A stretch of DNA of 64,000 nt from UBA10438 sp044238605 (GCA_044238605.1 JBIICY010000001.1:248001-312000); one strand, 5' to 3'. Shown: positions 35,151-43,715, counted from the first letter of the stretch. A program made the numbers and translations. The notes: generated by a model from the sequence alone, not told the origin.

Positions 35151-35855
35151 ATGAATTGTGCAACACCAGAGTGCATGACGTGCGGCTCAAGGCTCAATAA
35201 CGGTATGCTTGAAATCGGTGTAGATGGGGCGTTACAGGTTACACAGTCGAAGCATACCACAATCTATAAGCGGGGCGCATCAGTTTTTGAACACGGCCAG
35301 TATCCATTTGGTGTATACTGCATTAATCACGGCCATGTAAAGATTGTTCGGCCCAGTACTGATGGCAAAGAGCACATCGTCCGTTTCGCGAAGGCTGGCG
35401 ACATCGTTGGCTATAGCTCACTGCTTACGAACGAACGTTATGCTACCAGTTGCGTAGCGCTAGATGATTCTATTGTTTGCACCATCCCCGCTCCGACGCT
35501 CTTCTACCACATTCAGCACAATCCTCGATTGGCACTTCACGTAATGCAGCGGCTATCTAGTGAGGTACAGGATGCCCAACGCAGAATCGTAGAGCTGGCG
35601 CACAAGACAATTCGTGAGCGCGTCGCTGAGACACTGTTAGTTCTCAAGGAAGTATTCGGTACAGGCGATGATGGTGCTACACTCACCAGCCCGCTTACTC
35701 GCGATGAAATTGCATCAGTTGTTGGAACTGCACCGGAGAGTGTTATCCGCACACTATCGGATTTCAAAGCAGACAAGCTGATCACAATTACAGGCAGATC
35801 AATCAAGCTTACAAACCTCAAGGGGCTGGCTCGCATTGCTAACATTCAAGATTAA
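35151..35855 (+). CDS. Crp/Fnr-family regulator with N-terminal cysteine cluster
   Basis: A 234-residue regulator with a cyclic-nucleotide-binding-type beta-roll (FEHGQYPFGVYCINHGHVKI, AKAGDIVGYSSLL), a long dimer helix and a C-terminal winged helix (LTRDEIASVVGTAPESVIRT). The recognition helix has E and R in the ExxxR-like spacing used by CRP/FNR to read a TGA half-site. The N-terminus MNCATPECMTCGS has three cysteines (C3, C8, C11), suggesting an Fe-S or redox sensor, though the pattern is not that of E. coli FNR. The start at 35151 is fixed by AAAGGA six bases upstream; an ATG at 35112 lies inside the palindrome and is rejected. Confidence 0.88.
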   Translation: MNCATPECMTCGSRLNNGMLEIGVDGALQVTQSKHTTIYKRGASVFEHGQYPFGVYCINHGHVKIVRPSTDGKEHIVRFAKAGDIVGYSSLLTNERYATSCVALDDSIVCTIPAPTLFYHIQHNPRLALHVMQRLSSEVQDAQRRIVELAHKTIRERVAETLLVLKEVFGTGDDGATLTSPLTRDEIASVVGTAPESVIRTLSDFKADKLITITGRSIKLTNLKGLARIANIQD

Positions 35856-35864
35856 AATGCTGAG

Positions 35865-35880
35865 TATGACGAATGTCATA
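35865..35880 (+). promoter_or_regulatory. FNR-type box between the Crp/Fnr gene and the LuxR-HTH gene
   Basis: TATGAC and GTCATA are perfect inverted arms around a 4-nt spacer, the same geometry as the FNR box (TTGAT-N4-ATCAA) and with the TGA core expected for the regulator encoded just upstream. The centre is 81 bp before the LuxR-HTH start. A palindromic TTGTATACAA at 35906-35915 may include the promoter -7/-10 region, putting the box near -41 to -46, an activator position. Confidence 0.55.
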
Positions 35881-35953
35881 GTCTAGGAATACGTACGATG
35901 CGAGATTGTATACAAAGGGATTTCTTCACCAATGTTTTTTGAAGGGTGTTTCT

Positions 35954-36436
35954 ATGCGTACAATTCCAACACAGCCAACAGCCGAGATCATTGTTCCAAT
36001 GATCGACCAGCATGAAGCTCAGACATCACGAGCATACATGCTCCGCGAAATGCGCTACACAGGCGTATTAAAGCACGTAGCAGAGGATCTTGCTAAACTC
36101 GAATCTGCACTGCCTCACGAACATCGTCTCACAGCCAAGCGCCTACAGCGCGAAGTTGGCGAAGTACTCGAGACAGATTCAATGGCGTATGTAGAGCAGA
36201 TCATGGAGTCGATGCACGATGGGTACCTGCGACGCCTTGCGCAGGACTTTCCAACACTTACGCCAACCGAACTTCGGATGGCTGCCTTTCTCCGTCTGCC
36301 GATGCCGTCCAAGGAGATTGCGTCGATGTTCTCGTGCAGTGTTCGCAGCGTTGAAAAGCACCGTGAGCGTATGCGCAAGAAATTCCATCTTGCAGCCCAT
36401 GAGAGTCTTACGATGTTTCTTGCATCGAGGGTGTAG
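35954..36436 (+). CDS. LuxR-type HTH protein, stand-alone
   Basis: A 160-residue protein: an N-terminal charged, probably coiled-coil helix region (about 20-95) and a LuxR/GerE HTH at about 102-145 (LTPTELRMAAFLRLPMPSKE then RSVEKHRERMRKKF). The HTH wording matches the Bacteroidota family usually fused to TPR or 7TM sensor modules; here no sensor domain is attached. The start at 35954 has AAGGG about eight bases upstream. Its promoter region carries an FNR-type box, so it is probably controlled by the adjacent Crp/Fnr protein. A strong terminator follows. Target genes unknown. Confidence 0.8.
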   Translation: MRTIPTQPTAEIIVPMIDQHEAQTSRAYMLREMRYTGVLKHVAEDLAKLESALPHEHRLTAKRLQREVGEVLETDSMAYVEQIMESMHDGYLRRLAQDFPTLTPTELRMAAFLRLPMPSKEIASMFSCSVRSVEKHRERMRKKFHLAAHESLTMFLASRV

Positions 36437-36462
36437 CAGGTTAGTATCCAGAGTTTGTAATT

Positions 36463-36516
36463 TTGCCTTGCTGGAAATGCAGATTCTTGCATCTTCAGCA
36501 AGGCAATTTTACTTTG
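36463..36516 (+). terminator. Strong intrinsic terminator after the LuxR-HTH gene
   Basis: TTGCCTTGCTG (36463-36473) and CAGCAAGGCAA (36496-36506) form a perfect 11-bp stem; inside, ATGCA and TGCAT can extend it. TTTTACTTT follows at once. It separates the regulator unit from the downstream membrane protein-lysA unit. Confidence 0.8.
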
Positions 36517-36525
36517 GAGCACATC

Positions 36526-36795
36526 ATGGCTACGTCAAAATCCCGCATCTCAGCGTCCCGAGCAACAGTTTCGTGGAAGAGTCCGTGGAATGCACAGCAC
36601 TACACGTATATCGGCGCTGCAATCGTTGTAATCGTTGTTGGATTTCTGCTCTTGGCCAAAGGGATGTACTCATCATGGGATGACCCTCTCTCAGTAGATG
36701 TAGCCCCAGTAGTGTTGGTCGTGGGATACTGCATACTCGTGCCACTTGCAATCATGCGGAAGTCTTCGCAGCACAACCCACCAAGTGAATCGTGA
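36526..36795 (+). CDS. Small two-helix membrane protein, DUF3098-like
   Basis: An 89-residue protein with two transmembrane segments (YIGAAIVVIVVGFLLLA and VAPVVLVVGYCILVPLAIM). The arrangement and spacing resemble the uncharacterised DUF3098 family of Bacteroidota, in which a polar loop with DP separates the two helices. The start is supported by GGAG seven bases upstream. The stop overlaps the lysA ATG (TGATG), so the two are coupled. Function unknown. Confidence 0.7.
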   Translation: MATSKSRISASRATVSWKSPWNAQHYTYIGAAIVVIVVGFLLLAKGMYSSWDDPLSVDVAPVVLVVGYCILVPLAIMRKSSQHNPPSES

Positions 36796-38018
36796 TGCAC
36801 ACGTCGCCAACAATCGGCGGCGTATCGATCGATGAAATCTGCAACTTGAGCGGTACACCTGTCTATGTATACGACGCAGAGGTGATTGCTCGGAATGTTC
36901 ATCGCTTGAATGCTGCATTTGCACAGATCCCTGTGCGCTTTATGTACGCTGCAAAGGCACTCTCAAATTCGGCCATCCTTAGGCTTATGAAAAAGCTAGG
37001 AACCGGCCTGGACACCGTGTCTATACAGGAGGTGCATCGCGGCCTGCGTGCTGGGTTCGCCCCATCCGAAATCCTCTTTACGCCCAACATGATCTCCTTC
37101 GAGGAGATTAGGGAAGCCGTTTCCCTTGGCGTTCATATCAACATTGATACTATTTCCGTGCTCGAGCGTTTCGGACATGAGTATGGCAATAGTGTTCCTG
37201 TTTGTATTCGAGTAAATCCGCACATTATGGCTGGCGGAAATGAGCGCATCAGCACCGGCCACATCGATTCAAAGTTTGGCATCTCGATCCATCAGATGCG
37301 CCATGTGCTTCGCGTGGTGGCATCACATGGCATGCATATCAACGGACTTCACATGCATACCGGCAGCGACATTCTTGATGCCGATGTGTTTTTGCAAGGG
37401 GCTGAAATGCTCTTTGAGATTGCAGAGAGTTTCCCTGATCTTGAGTTCGTTGATTTTGGCTCGGGATTCAAAGTGCCATATAAGCCGGACGACATCGCAA
37501 CAGACATCGAGGACCTGGCCAGTAAGCTCTCAGCCCGTGTTCTGGCCTTCAACGAGAGCAGATCAAAACCCGTCGAAGTATGGTTCGAGCCCGGCAAATT
37601 CTTGGTTAGCGAGTCGGGCACGCTCCTTGCTCGCGTGAACGTGGTAAAGCAAACAACCTCGACAGTCTTTGCAGGTGTCGAGACTGGCTTGAATCATCTC
37701 ATTCGACCAATGCTTTACAATGCCTATCACCACATTACCAATGCTTCCAATCCCTCTGGCACACCCCGTGTTTACACCGTAGTGGGGTATATCTGCGAGA
37801 CAGACACATTCGGATGGGACCGCAAGATCGCTGAGATTCGCGAGGGTGATGTTCTGGCATTTGCAAATGCAGGTGCATACGGCATGACGATGGCCAGTAA
37901 TTACAACAGTCGGCTCCGTCCAGCCGAGGTTCTGGTGCACAACGCAAAAGCGTCCCTCATCCGTAGAAGAGAGACGCTTGATGATGTTCTTGCAACCGAG
38001 ATCGATATCGATCTTTAG
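36795..38018 (+). CDS. lysA: Diaminopimelate decarboxylase
   Basis: A 407-residue fold-type III PLP enzyme that decarboxylates meso-diaminopimelate to lysine. The PLP lysine is in YAAKALSN (K54). HMHTGSDI and the PLP-phosphate region (FGSGFKVPY) follow, and GYICETDTFGWD holds the active-site Cys and Asp. ATG 36795 is preferred over a GTG three bases earlier. Its 3' end overlaps the oppositely oriented outer-membrane candidate by four bases. Confidence 0.93.
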   Translation: MHTSPTIGGVSIDEICNLSGTPVYVYDAEVIARNVHRLNAAFAQIPVRFMYAAKALSNSAILRLMKKLGTGLDTVSIQEVHRGLRAGFAPSEILFTPNMISFEEIREAVSLGVHINIDTISVLERFGHEYGNSVPVCIRVNPHIMAGGNERISTGHIDSKFGISIHQMRHVLRVVASHGMHINGLHMHTGSDILDADVFLQGAEMLFEIAESFPDLEFVDFGSGFKVPYKPDDIATDIEDLASKLSARVLAFNESRSKPVEVWFEPGKFLVSESGTLLARVNVVKQTTSTVFAGVETGLNHLIRPMLYNAYHHITNASNPSGTPRVYTVVGYICETDTFGWDRKIAEIREGDVLAFANAGAYGMTMASNYNSRLRPAEVLVHNAKASLIRRRETLDDVLATEIDIDL

Positions 38019-38926
38019 AAGTTTAGACTTACGCCCAGATTCCATCCTGTGATATTCATCGGCGCAGCTGTTTCGAACGGCCAATTCATGCTGTTCTTTC
38101 GAAGTGTCTTGAAGCCGTACGCAATGGCGTTGCGAAGTACAAAATTCATGATCGGCAGCGATGCTGGCGAGGCCTTTCCAAAAGCCTTTACAGAAGCCAT
38201 TAAGATGCCATCGGCTACACCCTCGATTACCTCACTGCCAGCCCAGTACCAGAACATATGGCGCGGGTAGATCTGTGTCCAGGAATACCCTGCTCGTATG
38301 CTTAGTGGCGCTACAACCTGAAACTCTATGGTAGGATTCATTGTGGCGCCAAATCGAATATTGTCTGTGAAATCGCGGACTGCCTGACGTGCATCGGTGT
38401 TGATAGACGCATCGAATGACTGGGGATCAACGCTGGACCAAATCGCATTCTTTCCAACGAGGAACTTCAGCGCGGATCCTTCACCGAGTTTGTACCCGTA
38501 TCCAGACTCGTCAATAAAGCCAAACGAATACAAATTCATCGATGTGCTCGATGCATCAACAATCACGTCATCAACAGGAGTAAAGCCTTCGATTGAGGCT
38601 GCCTTTCCATAGTTGAAGAACACCCCATTGTTCTGGTACCGCACGATACCTGTGTGCGTTGCAATGCTGCGCGCATCTTCCATGCCAACAGAGGCGCCAT
38701 AGTTCGTTATCTGCGTAAGATTCCCAGGAAGCCCCTTGCGATGTATGTCCAGCACGCCGTAAGAAACCTGCAGTCGTGGACGTCGAGAGCGAAGGCTCTT
38801 ATCTGGATTGTCGTCAAAGAATACGCTCATAAGCGTATCGATATCAGACGTGGAATCCTGCTGCATTGCCTGCGTTGATGGTGCGAGCAAAGAGCACAAA
38901 GCGAGGAGTGTAAGTATCTGTTTCAT
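38015..38926 (-). CDS. Exported protein of unknown function, outer-membrane candidate
   Basis: A 303-residue protein with a signal peptide (MKQILTLLALCSLLAPSTQA). The mature part alternates short polar and aromatic/hydrophobic stretches and ends in VSLNF, a C-terminal Phe typical of outer-membrane beta-barrels. No family recognised. It is the last gene of the CADD-to-OMP minus-strand operon, 45 bp after the repeat-protein gene. Confidence 0.65.
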   Translation of the reverse strand: MKQILTLLALCSLLAPSTQAMQQDSTSDIDTLMSVFFDDNPDKSLRSRRPRLQVSYGVLDIHRKGLPGNLTQITNYGASVGMEDARSIATHTGIVRYQNNGVFFNYGKAASIEGFTPVDDVIVDASSTSMNLYSFGFIDESGYGYKLGEGSALKFLVGKNAIWSSVDPQSFDASINTDARQAVRDFTDNIRFGATMNPTIEFQVVAPLSIRAGYSWTQIYPRHMFWYWAGSEVIEGVADGILMASVKAFGKASPASLPIMNFVLRNAIAYGFKTLRKNSMNWPFETAAPMNITGWNLGVSLNF

Positions 38927-38971
38927 GAGTGATCGTCTCTCGTTTGCAATATTGGTTTATGACAACGGATC

Positions 38972-39955
38972 CTATTCCGAAGTTTCACCATCGGAGGATG
39001 ATTTATTCCTCCTGCTTCGCATCTTTCTCTCTTTGGGTTTGTTCTCATCGAGATTCTCTTTGAACACGTAGCTGTCTGAAACATATGCCTTCGAACGACG
39101 TTCGTCTGTGTCTCTGCGGCGAGCAGGAGCAGATGATGATGAGAACCCATCCTTGCGACGGCCGCCCATACCACGTCCGCCCTGACCTCCGGGACCCGGC
39201 CGGCGTCCACCTTGGCCTCCACCCGCACCACTTCTGCGTGCTGGGGGCCTTCCTCCAGATTTACGCAACGCTGGTGATTCATTGGTAAGGGGCTGGCGCT
39301 CATCACCGTCACGATAACGCTCGCGCGGTGATCGGTCATTACGCTGTGGTCGAGAATCACTTCCATAACGATTGTCTGTGCGTGGCCCCCTGTCGTCGCG
39401 TCTGTCGCTGCGTGGCCCCCTATCGTCGCGTCTGTCGCTGCGTGGGCCTCTATCGTCGCGTCTGTCCGTGCGTGGGCCTCTGTCGGTGCGTGGGCCTCTA
39501 TCGTCGCGTCTGTCGCTGCGTGGACCTCTATCGTCGCGTCTGTCCGTGCGTGGGCCTCTGTCGTCGCGTCTGTCGGCGCGTGGGCCTCTATCGTCGCGTC
39601 TATCGGTGCGTGGACCTCTGTCGTCGCGTCTGTCGCTGCGTGGCCCCCTATCGTCGCGTCTGTCGGTGCGTGGGCCTCTATCGTCGCGTCTGTCGGTGCG
39701 TGGGCCTCTATCGTCGCGTCTGTCGCTGCGTGGGCCTTTATCGTCGCGTCTGTCGCTGCGTGGACCTCTATCGTCGCGTCTGTCGCTGCGTGGACCTCTA
39801 TCATCGCGCTTTGGACGTCCTGGCCCCGCACTACTTCCGCGTCTGCCCCCACCTGTTCGAGGAGCATACGCTGGGTTTTCACTTGTTAGCGGTTGGCGCT
39901 CGTCATCAAACTGCGGACGCCTTGGCTTACCGAATCCTCGGTTTCTGTCATTCAT
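38972..39955 (-). CDS. Arg/Asp/Gly-rich decapeptide-repeat protein
   Basis: A 327-residue, highly charged, low-complexity protein without signal peptide or membrane segment. Residues 50-195 are 14 tandem copies of a decapeptide, consensus RDDRGPR[S/T]DR, with one extra GPRTDR unit. The array is flanked by two copies of a DERQPLT-x-E-x-PA motif (about residues 18-30 and just after the array). A Gly/Arg-rich RGG-like stretch and a Lys/Arg-rich C-terminus follow. Such composition is typical of disordered RNA-binding or condensate-forming regions, often tails of RNA helicases, but here no folded domain is attached. Its start lies four bases after the redoxin stop. Function unknown. Confidence 0.7.
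   Translation of the reverse strand: MNDRNRGFGKPRRPQFDDERQPLTSENPAYAPRTGGGRRGSSAGPGRPKRDDRGPRSDRRDDRGPRSDRRDDKGPRSDRRDDRGPRTDRRDDRGPRTDRRDDRGPRSDRRDDRGPRTDRRDDRGPRADRRDDRGPRTDRRDDRGPRSDRRDDRGPRTDRGPRTDRRDDRGPRSDRRDDRGPRSDRRDDRGPRTDNRYGSDSRPQRNDRSPRERYRDGDERQPLTNESPALRKSGGRPPARRSGAGGGQGGRRPGPGGQGGRGMGGRRKDGFSSSSAPARRRDTDERRSKAYVSDSYVFKENLDENKPKERKMRSRRNKSSSDGETSE
39371..39808 (-). repeat. 30-bp tandem coding repeat (14 copies)
   Basis: Fourteen 30-bp units plus one 18-bp partial unit, each coding for RDDRGPR-x-DR. Copies differ at a few positions (S, T or A at position 8; one K for R), with consistent third-base variants between neighbours, suggesting repeated duplication. Copy number may vary between strains. 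Confidence 0.9.
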
Positions 39956-39958
39956 GTA

Positions 39959-40567
39959 TTATTCTTTCCACTTGATCGTGCAGCCAATTGCTTTGGTCTG
40001 CGATACTGCCGGTTTGGCTCCAGATGCCAATGACTTTACTGCATCTAGAACAAACCGTGATTCAACCTTATCTGGATCATTTGCATTGTCATCTATCGCG
40101 CCGACATATGCCACCTGCCATGCTCCGCCATTGTGCAACAAAACAAACACATGCGGGGTGCGCTTTGCACCATACTGCTTGGCGACTTCCTGAGTTTCGT
40201 CAACGATATACGGGAATGTAAATCCCTTTTCCTTTGCGCGTACCTTCATGTTCTCGTAGGAATCTTCAGGCACCTTCACGGGGTCGTTGGGATTGATCGC
40301 AATCAATGGGAAACCAAGTCTGGACGTTTCAGCTGCAAGCGCAATGATTCGGTCTTCGTATTTCACGGAATACGGACAATGGTTGCAGGTAAAGACAACA
40401 ACAAGCCCCTTACTCGTGCGGTAGTCATCGAGTGCGACAAACTTCCCATCAACATTCTTGAGACGAAAATTTGGCGCTAGATCCCCCACGACTACGCCCA
40501 CGGAGGTTGCACCCTGCTGTGCCATCAGTGAAACAACGGCAAAGATCATCGTCAGGACGTATTTCAT
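39959..40567 (-). CDS. Exported thioredoxin-fold (AhpC/TSA-type redoxin) protein
   Basis: A 202-residue protein with a short N-terminal signal (MKYVLTMIFAVVSLMAQQG) and a redoxin domain with FTCNHCPYSVKYE, active-site C61 and C64. DETQEVAKQYGAKRTPHVFV contains the cis-Pro. It belongs to the periplasmic thioredoxin-like family common in Bacteroidota. The start at 40567 has a signal peptide and lies one base after the upstream stop; a longer frame runs into the neighbouring gene. Role: probably thiol redox or detoxification. Confidence 0.85.
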   Translation of the reverse strand: MKYVLTMIFAVVSLMAQQGATSVGVVVGDLAPNFRLKNVDGKFVALDDYRTSKGLVVVFTCNHCPYSVKYEDRIIALAAETSRLGFPLIAINPNDPVKVPEDSYENMKVRAKEKGFTFPYIVDETQEVAKQYGAKRTPHVFVLLHNGGAWQVAYVGAIDDNANDPDKVESRFVLDAVKSLASGAKPAVSQTKAIGCTIKWKE

Positions 40568-40568
40568 G

Positions 40569-41042
40569 TCATTTACCTTCCGTTTGAAACTTTGTAAACA
40601 TAGACTCCAACAACTCAGGCGAGAACTGAAACTCTCCAAACAACCGGCGCTCGCCACGGATGAACAAAGTTGCAGGTATAGAACCGCTCCATGACTGATC
40701 TACCCTATCTATCCATAGATGGGGCTTGGGTTCGTTGAGCACTACCGCATCGCACAACTCATACCCCCTACGCTTGAGAAACGGCACGACCTTTGTCTCA
40801 CGTTCCGTCGGATTGTCAAGACTCACCAGAATAACCTTCATTGGTTCACTGGCGTGCTTGCGCGAGAGCTGATCAAACGCTGGCAGTTCCTCAACACACG
40901 GCTTACACCACGTTGCCCAGAAGTTCACAACAAAGGTTGTGTCCTTACCTGCAGCCAACCGACGCTGAAGCTCATGCAATCGAACTTCTTCGACACCCGA
41001 AGTCAACGCGGCAAGCAGAGCAAGAGACGCAAACAAACTCAT
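40569..41042 (-). CDS. TlpA/ResA-like thioredoxin
   Basis: A 157-residue thioredoxin-fold protein with a hydrophobic N-terminus (MSLFASLALLAALTSG) and the active site FWATWCKPC (C46, C49), followed by VILVSLDNPTERE and a cis-Pro region IPATLFI. Likely periplasmic, reducing cytochrome c-type or other exported thiols. It overlaps the SRAP gene upstream and is one base from the redoxin gene downstream, so the pair may act together. Confidence 0.88.
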   Translation of the reverse strand: MSLFASLALLAALTSGVEEVRLHELQRRLAAGKDTTFVVNFWATWCKPCVEELPAFDQLSRKHASEPMKVILVSLDNPTERETKVVPFLKRRGYELCDAVVLNEPKPHLWIDRVDQSWSGSIPATLFIRGERRLFGEFQFSPELLESMFTKFQTEGK

Positions 41043-41749
41043 GTAAGAACGGGGCCCACAGGCTCCAACAGTTGTACTTCCGACGTATTAACCTTGATAC
41101 TTGAGACCTCGCGTGTTACCGGGTAGGCTTCGAGCACTCCCTCTTCCAACGGACGCATGCAGGGTTCAAGTTCCTCACGATCCTCTGCGTGCAGCCATGT
41201 GGCTCTCACATCACGAGGAATCACAACCGGCATTCGCTGTTTAACATTATGCACGAACGACATAAGCTCATTTGCATCGGTCGTAACGATCGAAAATGTT
41301 GTGTGAAGCTCTCCCGTTTCCGGATCTGTCCAGTCTTCCCAGATACATCCGAGCGTGAGTATGGTCTGATCGACAGCTCGCACGAGATGTGGTTGCTTGA
41401 TCGTTCCTTCATGCCGCCACTCGACAAAACCATTGACCGGCAAGAGCGCTCTTCGTTTCCGGATCGCATCCCGAAATGATGGTTTTTCAAAGATGGTCTC
41501 CCGACGAGCGTTCAACGTCATCTTTCGAATGTCGCTTGCAGCCTGCGCCGACTTTACCCACCTTGGTATCAAGCCCCATTCACACATCTGAATTCGGTCT
41601 GGTGCCGCATTAGTTACAAGGGGCAACAGCGGATGCACAAATCCGGAGACGTGAAAGTACGGCCGATATTCTTCTTCGTGATCAAACAGTGCTCCAAGAT
41701 CCGTTTCGATGCTATGCGTTGTTGCATACACAGATACGGTGAAGCACAC
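41039..41749 (-). CDS. SRAP-domain protein (YedK/HMCES family)
   Basis: A 236-residue SOS-response-associated peptidase. The catalytic Cys is residue 2 (GTG start then TGC), and the active-site residues N80, R82/R83 and E84 in LNARRETI, E110 in NGFVEW and H167 near QRMPVV are all present. HMCES/YedK proteins form a stable covalent link to abasic sites in single-stranded DNA. It overlaps the TlpA gene and begins 4 bp after nuoL. Confidence 0.93.
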   Translation of the reverse strand: MCFTVSVYATTHSIETDLGALFDHEEEYRPYFHVSGFVHPLLPLVTNAAPDRIQMCEWGLIPRWVKSAQAASDIRKMTLNARRETIFEKPSFRDAIRKRRALLPVNGFVEWRHEGTIKQPHLVRAVDQTILTLGCIWEDWTDPETGELHTTFSIVTTDANELMSFVHNVKQRMPVVIPRDVRATWLHAEDREELEPCMRPLEEGVLEAYPVTREVSSIKVNTSEVQLLEPVGPVLT

Positions 41750-41753
41750 AATA

Positions 41754-43715
41754 TCACCAAAGCGGCATGAGAATCATCGCAAGCATCACAACCATACCGA
41801 TGATCATCACGAGAGCGTAATTCTGTGCCACTCCAGACTGCATGCGACGAAGCACACCTGCTGCCGCACCCATGGACTTTGCCGAACCATTCACGATGCC
41901 GTCGATCACGATCACATCAACAATCTTCCAGAGGAAGTCGCGGGATGCCGCCATGATCGGACCTGCAACAAGCATGTTATATACTTCGTCAACGTAGTAC
42001 TTGTTCAGCAGCAACTTGTAAAGGCCAGACATGCTTTCTGCCATCTTCGTAGCCTTCGCCAAGCCCTGGCTGTAGATACTGCGCGCGAACATGATGCCAA
42101 TTACTGCCAGCAGCGAGGAACCAACCATCAAGCCGATCTCCGTCGACGTGTGATCGCCCGTATGTGCTGTGAGGAAATGTTCATTGCTATAGGCAAAGAT
42201 CGGTTCCAGCCAGCCCTCAAGCAGATTCGGAATATGTAGTGCATGGCCAATCACGTGCGGAACACCGAGCAAGCCGCCAAGTGCAGAAAGCACTGCAAGT
42301 ACGATCAACGGAATGGTCATCGTAGCAGGTGATTCATGCGGGTGCACGTGATGATGATCAAAGCGTTCTTCGCCAAGGAACGTCAGAGAGGTGAGACGCC
42401 ACATGTAGAATGCAGTTGTAAATGCTGCAACGGCACCAACGGCCCAGAGTACGGGGCTTCCGTTAAGCCATGCAAACCACAGGATTTCGTCTTTCGAGAA
42501 GAAACCAGAGAAGAACGGTATACCCGCAATTGCCAAGGTGCCAATGAGGAACGTACGATACGTAATCGGCATGTACTTCTTGAGTCCACCCATCTTACGG
42601 ATGTCCTGCTCTTCGTGCATACCGTGGATAACGCTGCCCGATCCAAGGAACAATAGGGCCTTAAAGAAGGCGTGCGTCATAACGTGAAACACACCGGCCG
42701 TAAATGCACCAACGCCAAGGGCAACGAACATGAATCCGAGCTGCGATACCGTAGAGTAGGCCAAAACCTTCTTGATGTCGTTCTGAACCAGACCAATAGT
42801 TCCTGCGATGAGGGCCGTTGTGATTCCGATACCGGTGATAACGGCCATCGTTGTTGGAGACATTGCGAAGAGTACATTGGTACGGGCGATCAAAAAGATA
42901 CCGGACGTAACCATCGTTGCAGCGTGGATAAGAGCCGAGACCGGAGTCGGACCCGCCATAGCATCCGGAAGCCACACACCAAGTGGAATCTGAGCGCTCT
43001 TCCCTGTGCATCCTAGGAACATCAGAAGGGTGATCGTTGTAACCACGGCACCACCAACTGGGAATGCCTCGGGAGCCATGGCATTGATCTTTGCATATTC
43101 AAGTGTTCCAAGCTGGTTGAACAGCATGAACATTGCCAGAAGTACGCCAAAGTCGCCGATACGGTTAACAACGAATGCCTTCATTGCCGCATCGCCAGTC
43201 CATGTAATGTTTGTGCCTTCGAATTTTCTGTCGTACCAGAAGCCGATCAGCAGGTACGACGCCAGACCCACACCTTCCCAACCTAGGAAGGTTAGGAGCA
43301 TGTTATTGGCAAGCACCAGATTCAGCATCATAAAGACGAACAGATTCAGGTAGGCAAAGAACCTCGGGAAGCTCTTATCACCATGCATATACCCTATTGA
43401 GTATAGATGGATCAAGAAACCGATGCCAGTGATGATCAGTGTAAACAGGATTGAGAGCTGATCAATCTGATAGGCGATGTCCACCGAAAAACTTCCGGTG
43501 GCGATCCACTTGTACACAGGAATGATAACGCTGCGCTCTTCCGCAGGCATGGACTGCAACCCCATGAACGCCTGCACAGCTGTTAGAAAGCTGAGCAGGA
43601 TGGCCGAGCTGGCGATTGTGCCAACCACCTTTTCGTTCTTGATCTTCTTGCCAAACAGGGCAACAATAACAAATCCCACAAGAGGGAAAAGCGGGATCAG
43701 AGCAGCGTAGTTCAT
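41754..43715 (-). CDS. nuoL: NADH-quinone oxidoreductase subunit L (isolated)
   Basis: A 653-residue membrane subunit of complex I, the distal proton pump. Core motifs are LTFLGWEGVGLASYLLIGFW, GKSAQIPLGVWLPDAMAGP-type helix with HAATMV, and ALLFLGSGSVIHGMH. The C-terminus carries the long lateral-helix region and LLNKYYVDEVYN. No other nuo gene is nearby, so it is separated from the rest of complex I, which must be encoded elsewhere. Relationship to the Mrp/Hyf antiporter-like proteins was considered, but length and the C-terminus favour NuoL. It overlaps the amidotransferase stop by four bases. Confidence 0.92.
   Translation of the reverse strand: MNYAALIPLFPLVGFVIVALFGKKIKNEKVVGTIASSAILLSFLTAVQAFMGLQSMPAEERSVIIPVYKWIATGSFSVDIAYQIDQLSILFTLIITGIGFLIHLYSIGYMHGDKSFPRFFAYLNLFVFMMLNLVLANNMLLTFLGWEGVGLASYLLIGFWYDRKFEGTNITWTGDAAMKAFVVNRIGDFGVLLAMFMLFNQLGTLEYAKINAMAPEAFPVGGAVVTTITLLMFLGCTGKSAQIPLGVWLPDAMAGPTPVSALIHAATMVTSGIFLIARTNVLFAMSPTTMAVITGIGITTALIAGTIGLVQNDIKKVLAYSTVSQLGFMFVALGVGAFTAGVFHVMTHAFFKALLFLGSGSVIHGMHEEQDIRKMGGLKKYMPITYRTFLIGTLAIAGIPFFSGFFSKDEILWFAWLNGSPVLWAVGAVAAFTTAFYMWRLTSLTFLGEERFDHHHVHPHESPATMTIPLIVLAVLSALGGLLGVPHVIGHALHIPNLLEGWLEPIFAYSNEHFLTAHTGDHTSTEIGLMVGSSLLAVIGIMFARSIYSQGLAKATKMAESMSGLYKLLLNKYYVDEVYNMLVAGPIMAASRDFLWKIVDVIVIDGIVNGSAKSMGAAAGVLRRMQSGVAQNYALVMIIGMVVMLAMILMPLW

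Noticed and set aside
36458..36465. TAATTTTG as a promoter for the DUF3098-like gene and lysA
   Set aside because: It overlaps the left arm of the terminator stem and has no -33 TTG at the right spacing.
39371..39808. CRISPR array resemblance (about 30-bp regular units)
   Set aside because: The units are directly adjacent with no unique spacers, and they encode a clean protein repeat.
39372..40193. Long plus-strand and alternative minus-strand reading frames across the 30-bp repeat array
   Set aside because: The repeat unit is a multiple of three and has no stop in any frame, so several frames stay open by default. Only the 38972-39955 frame has a sensible start, composition and fit with operon spacing.
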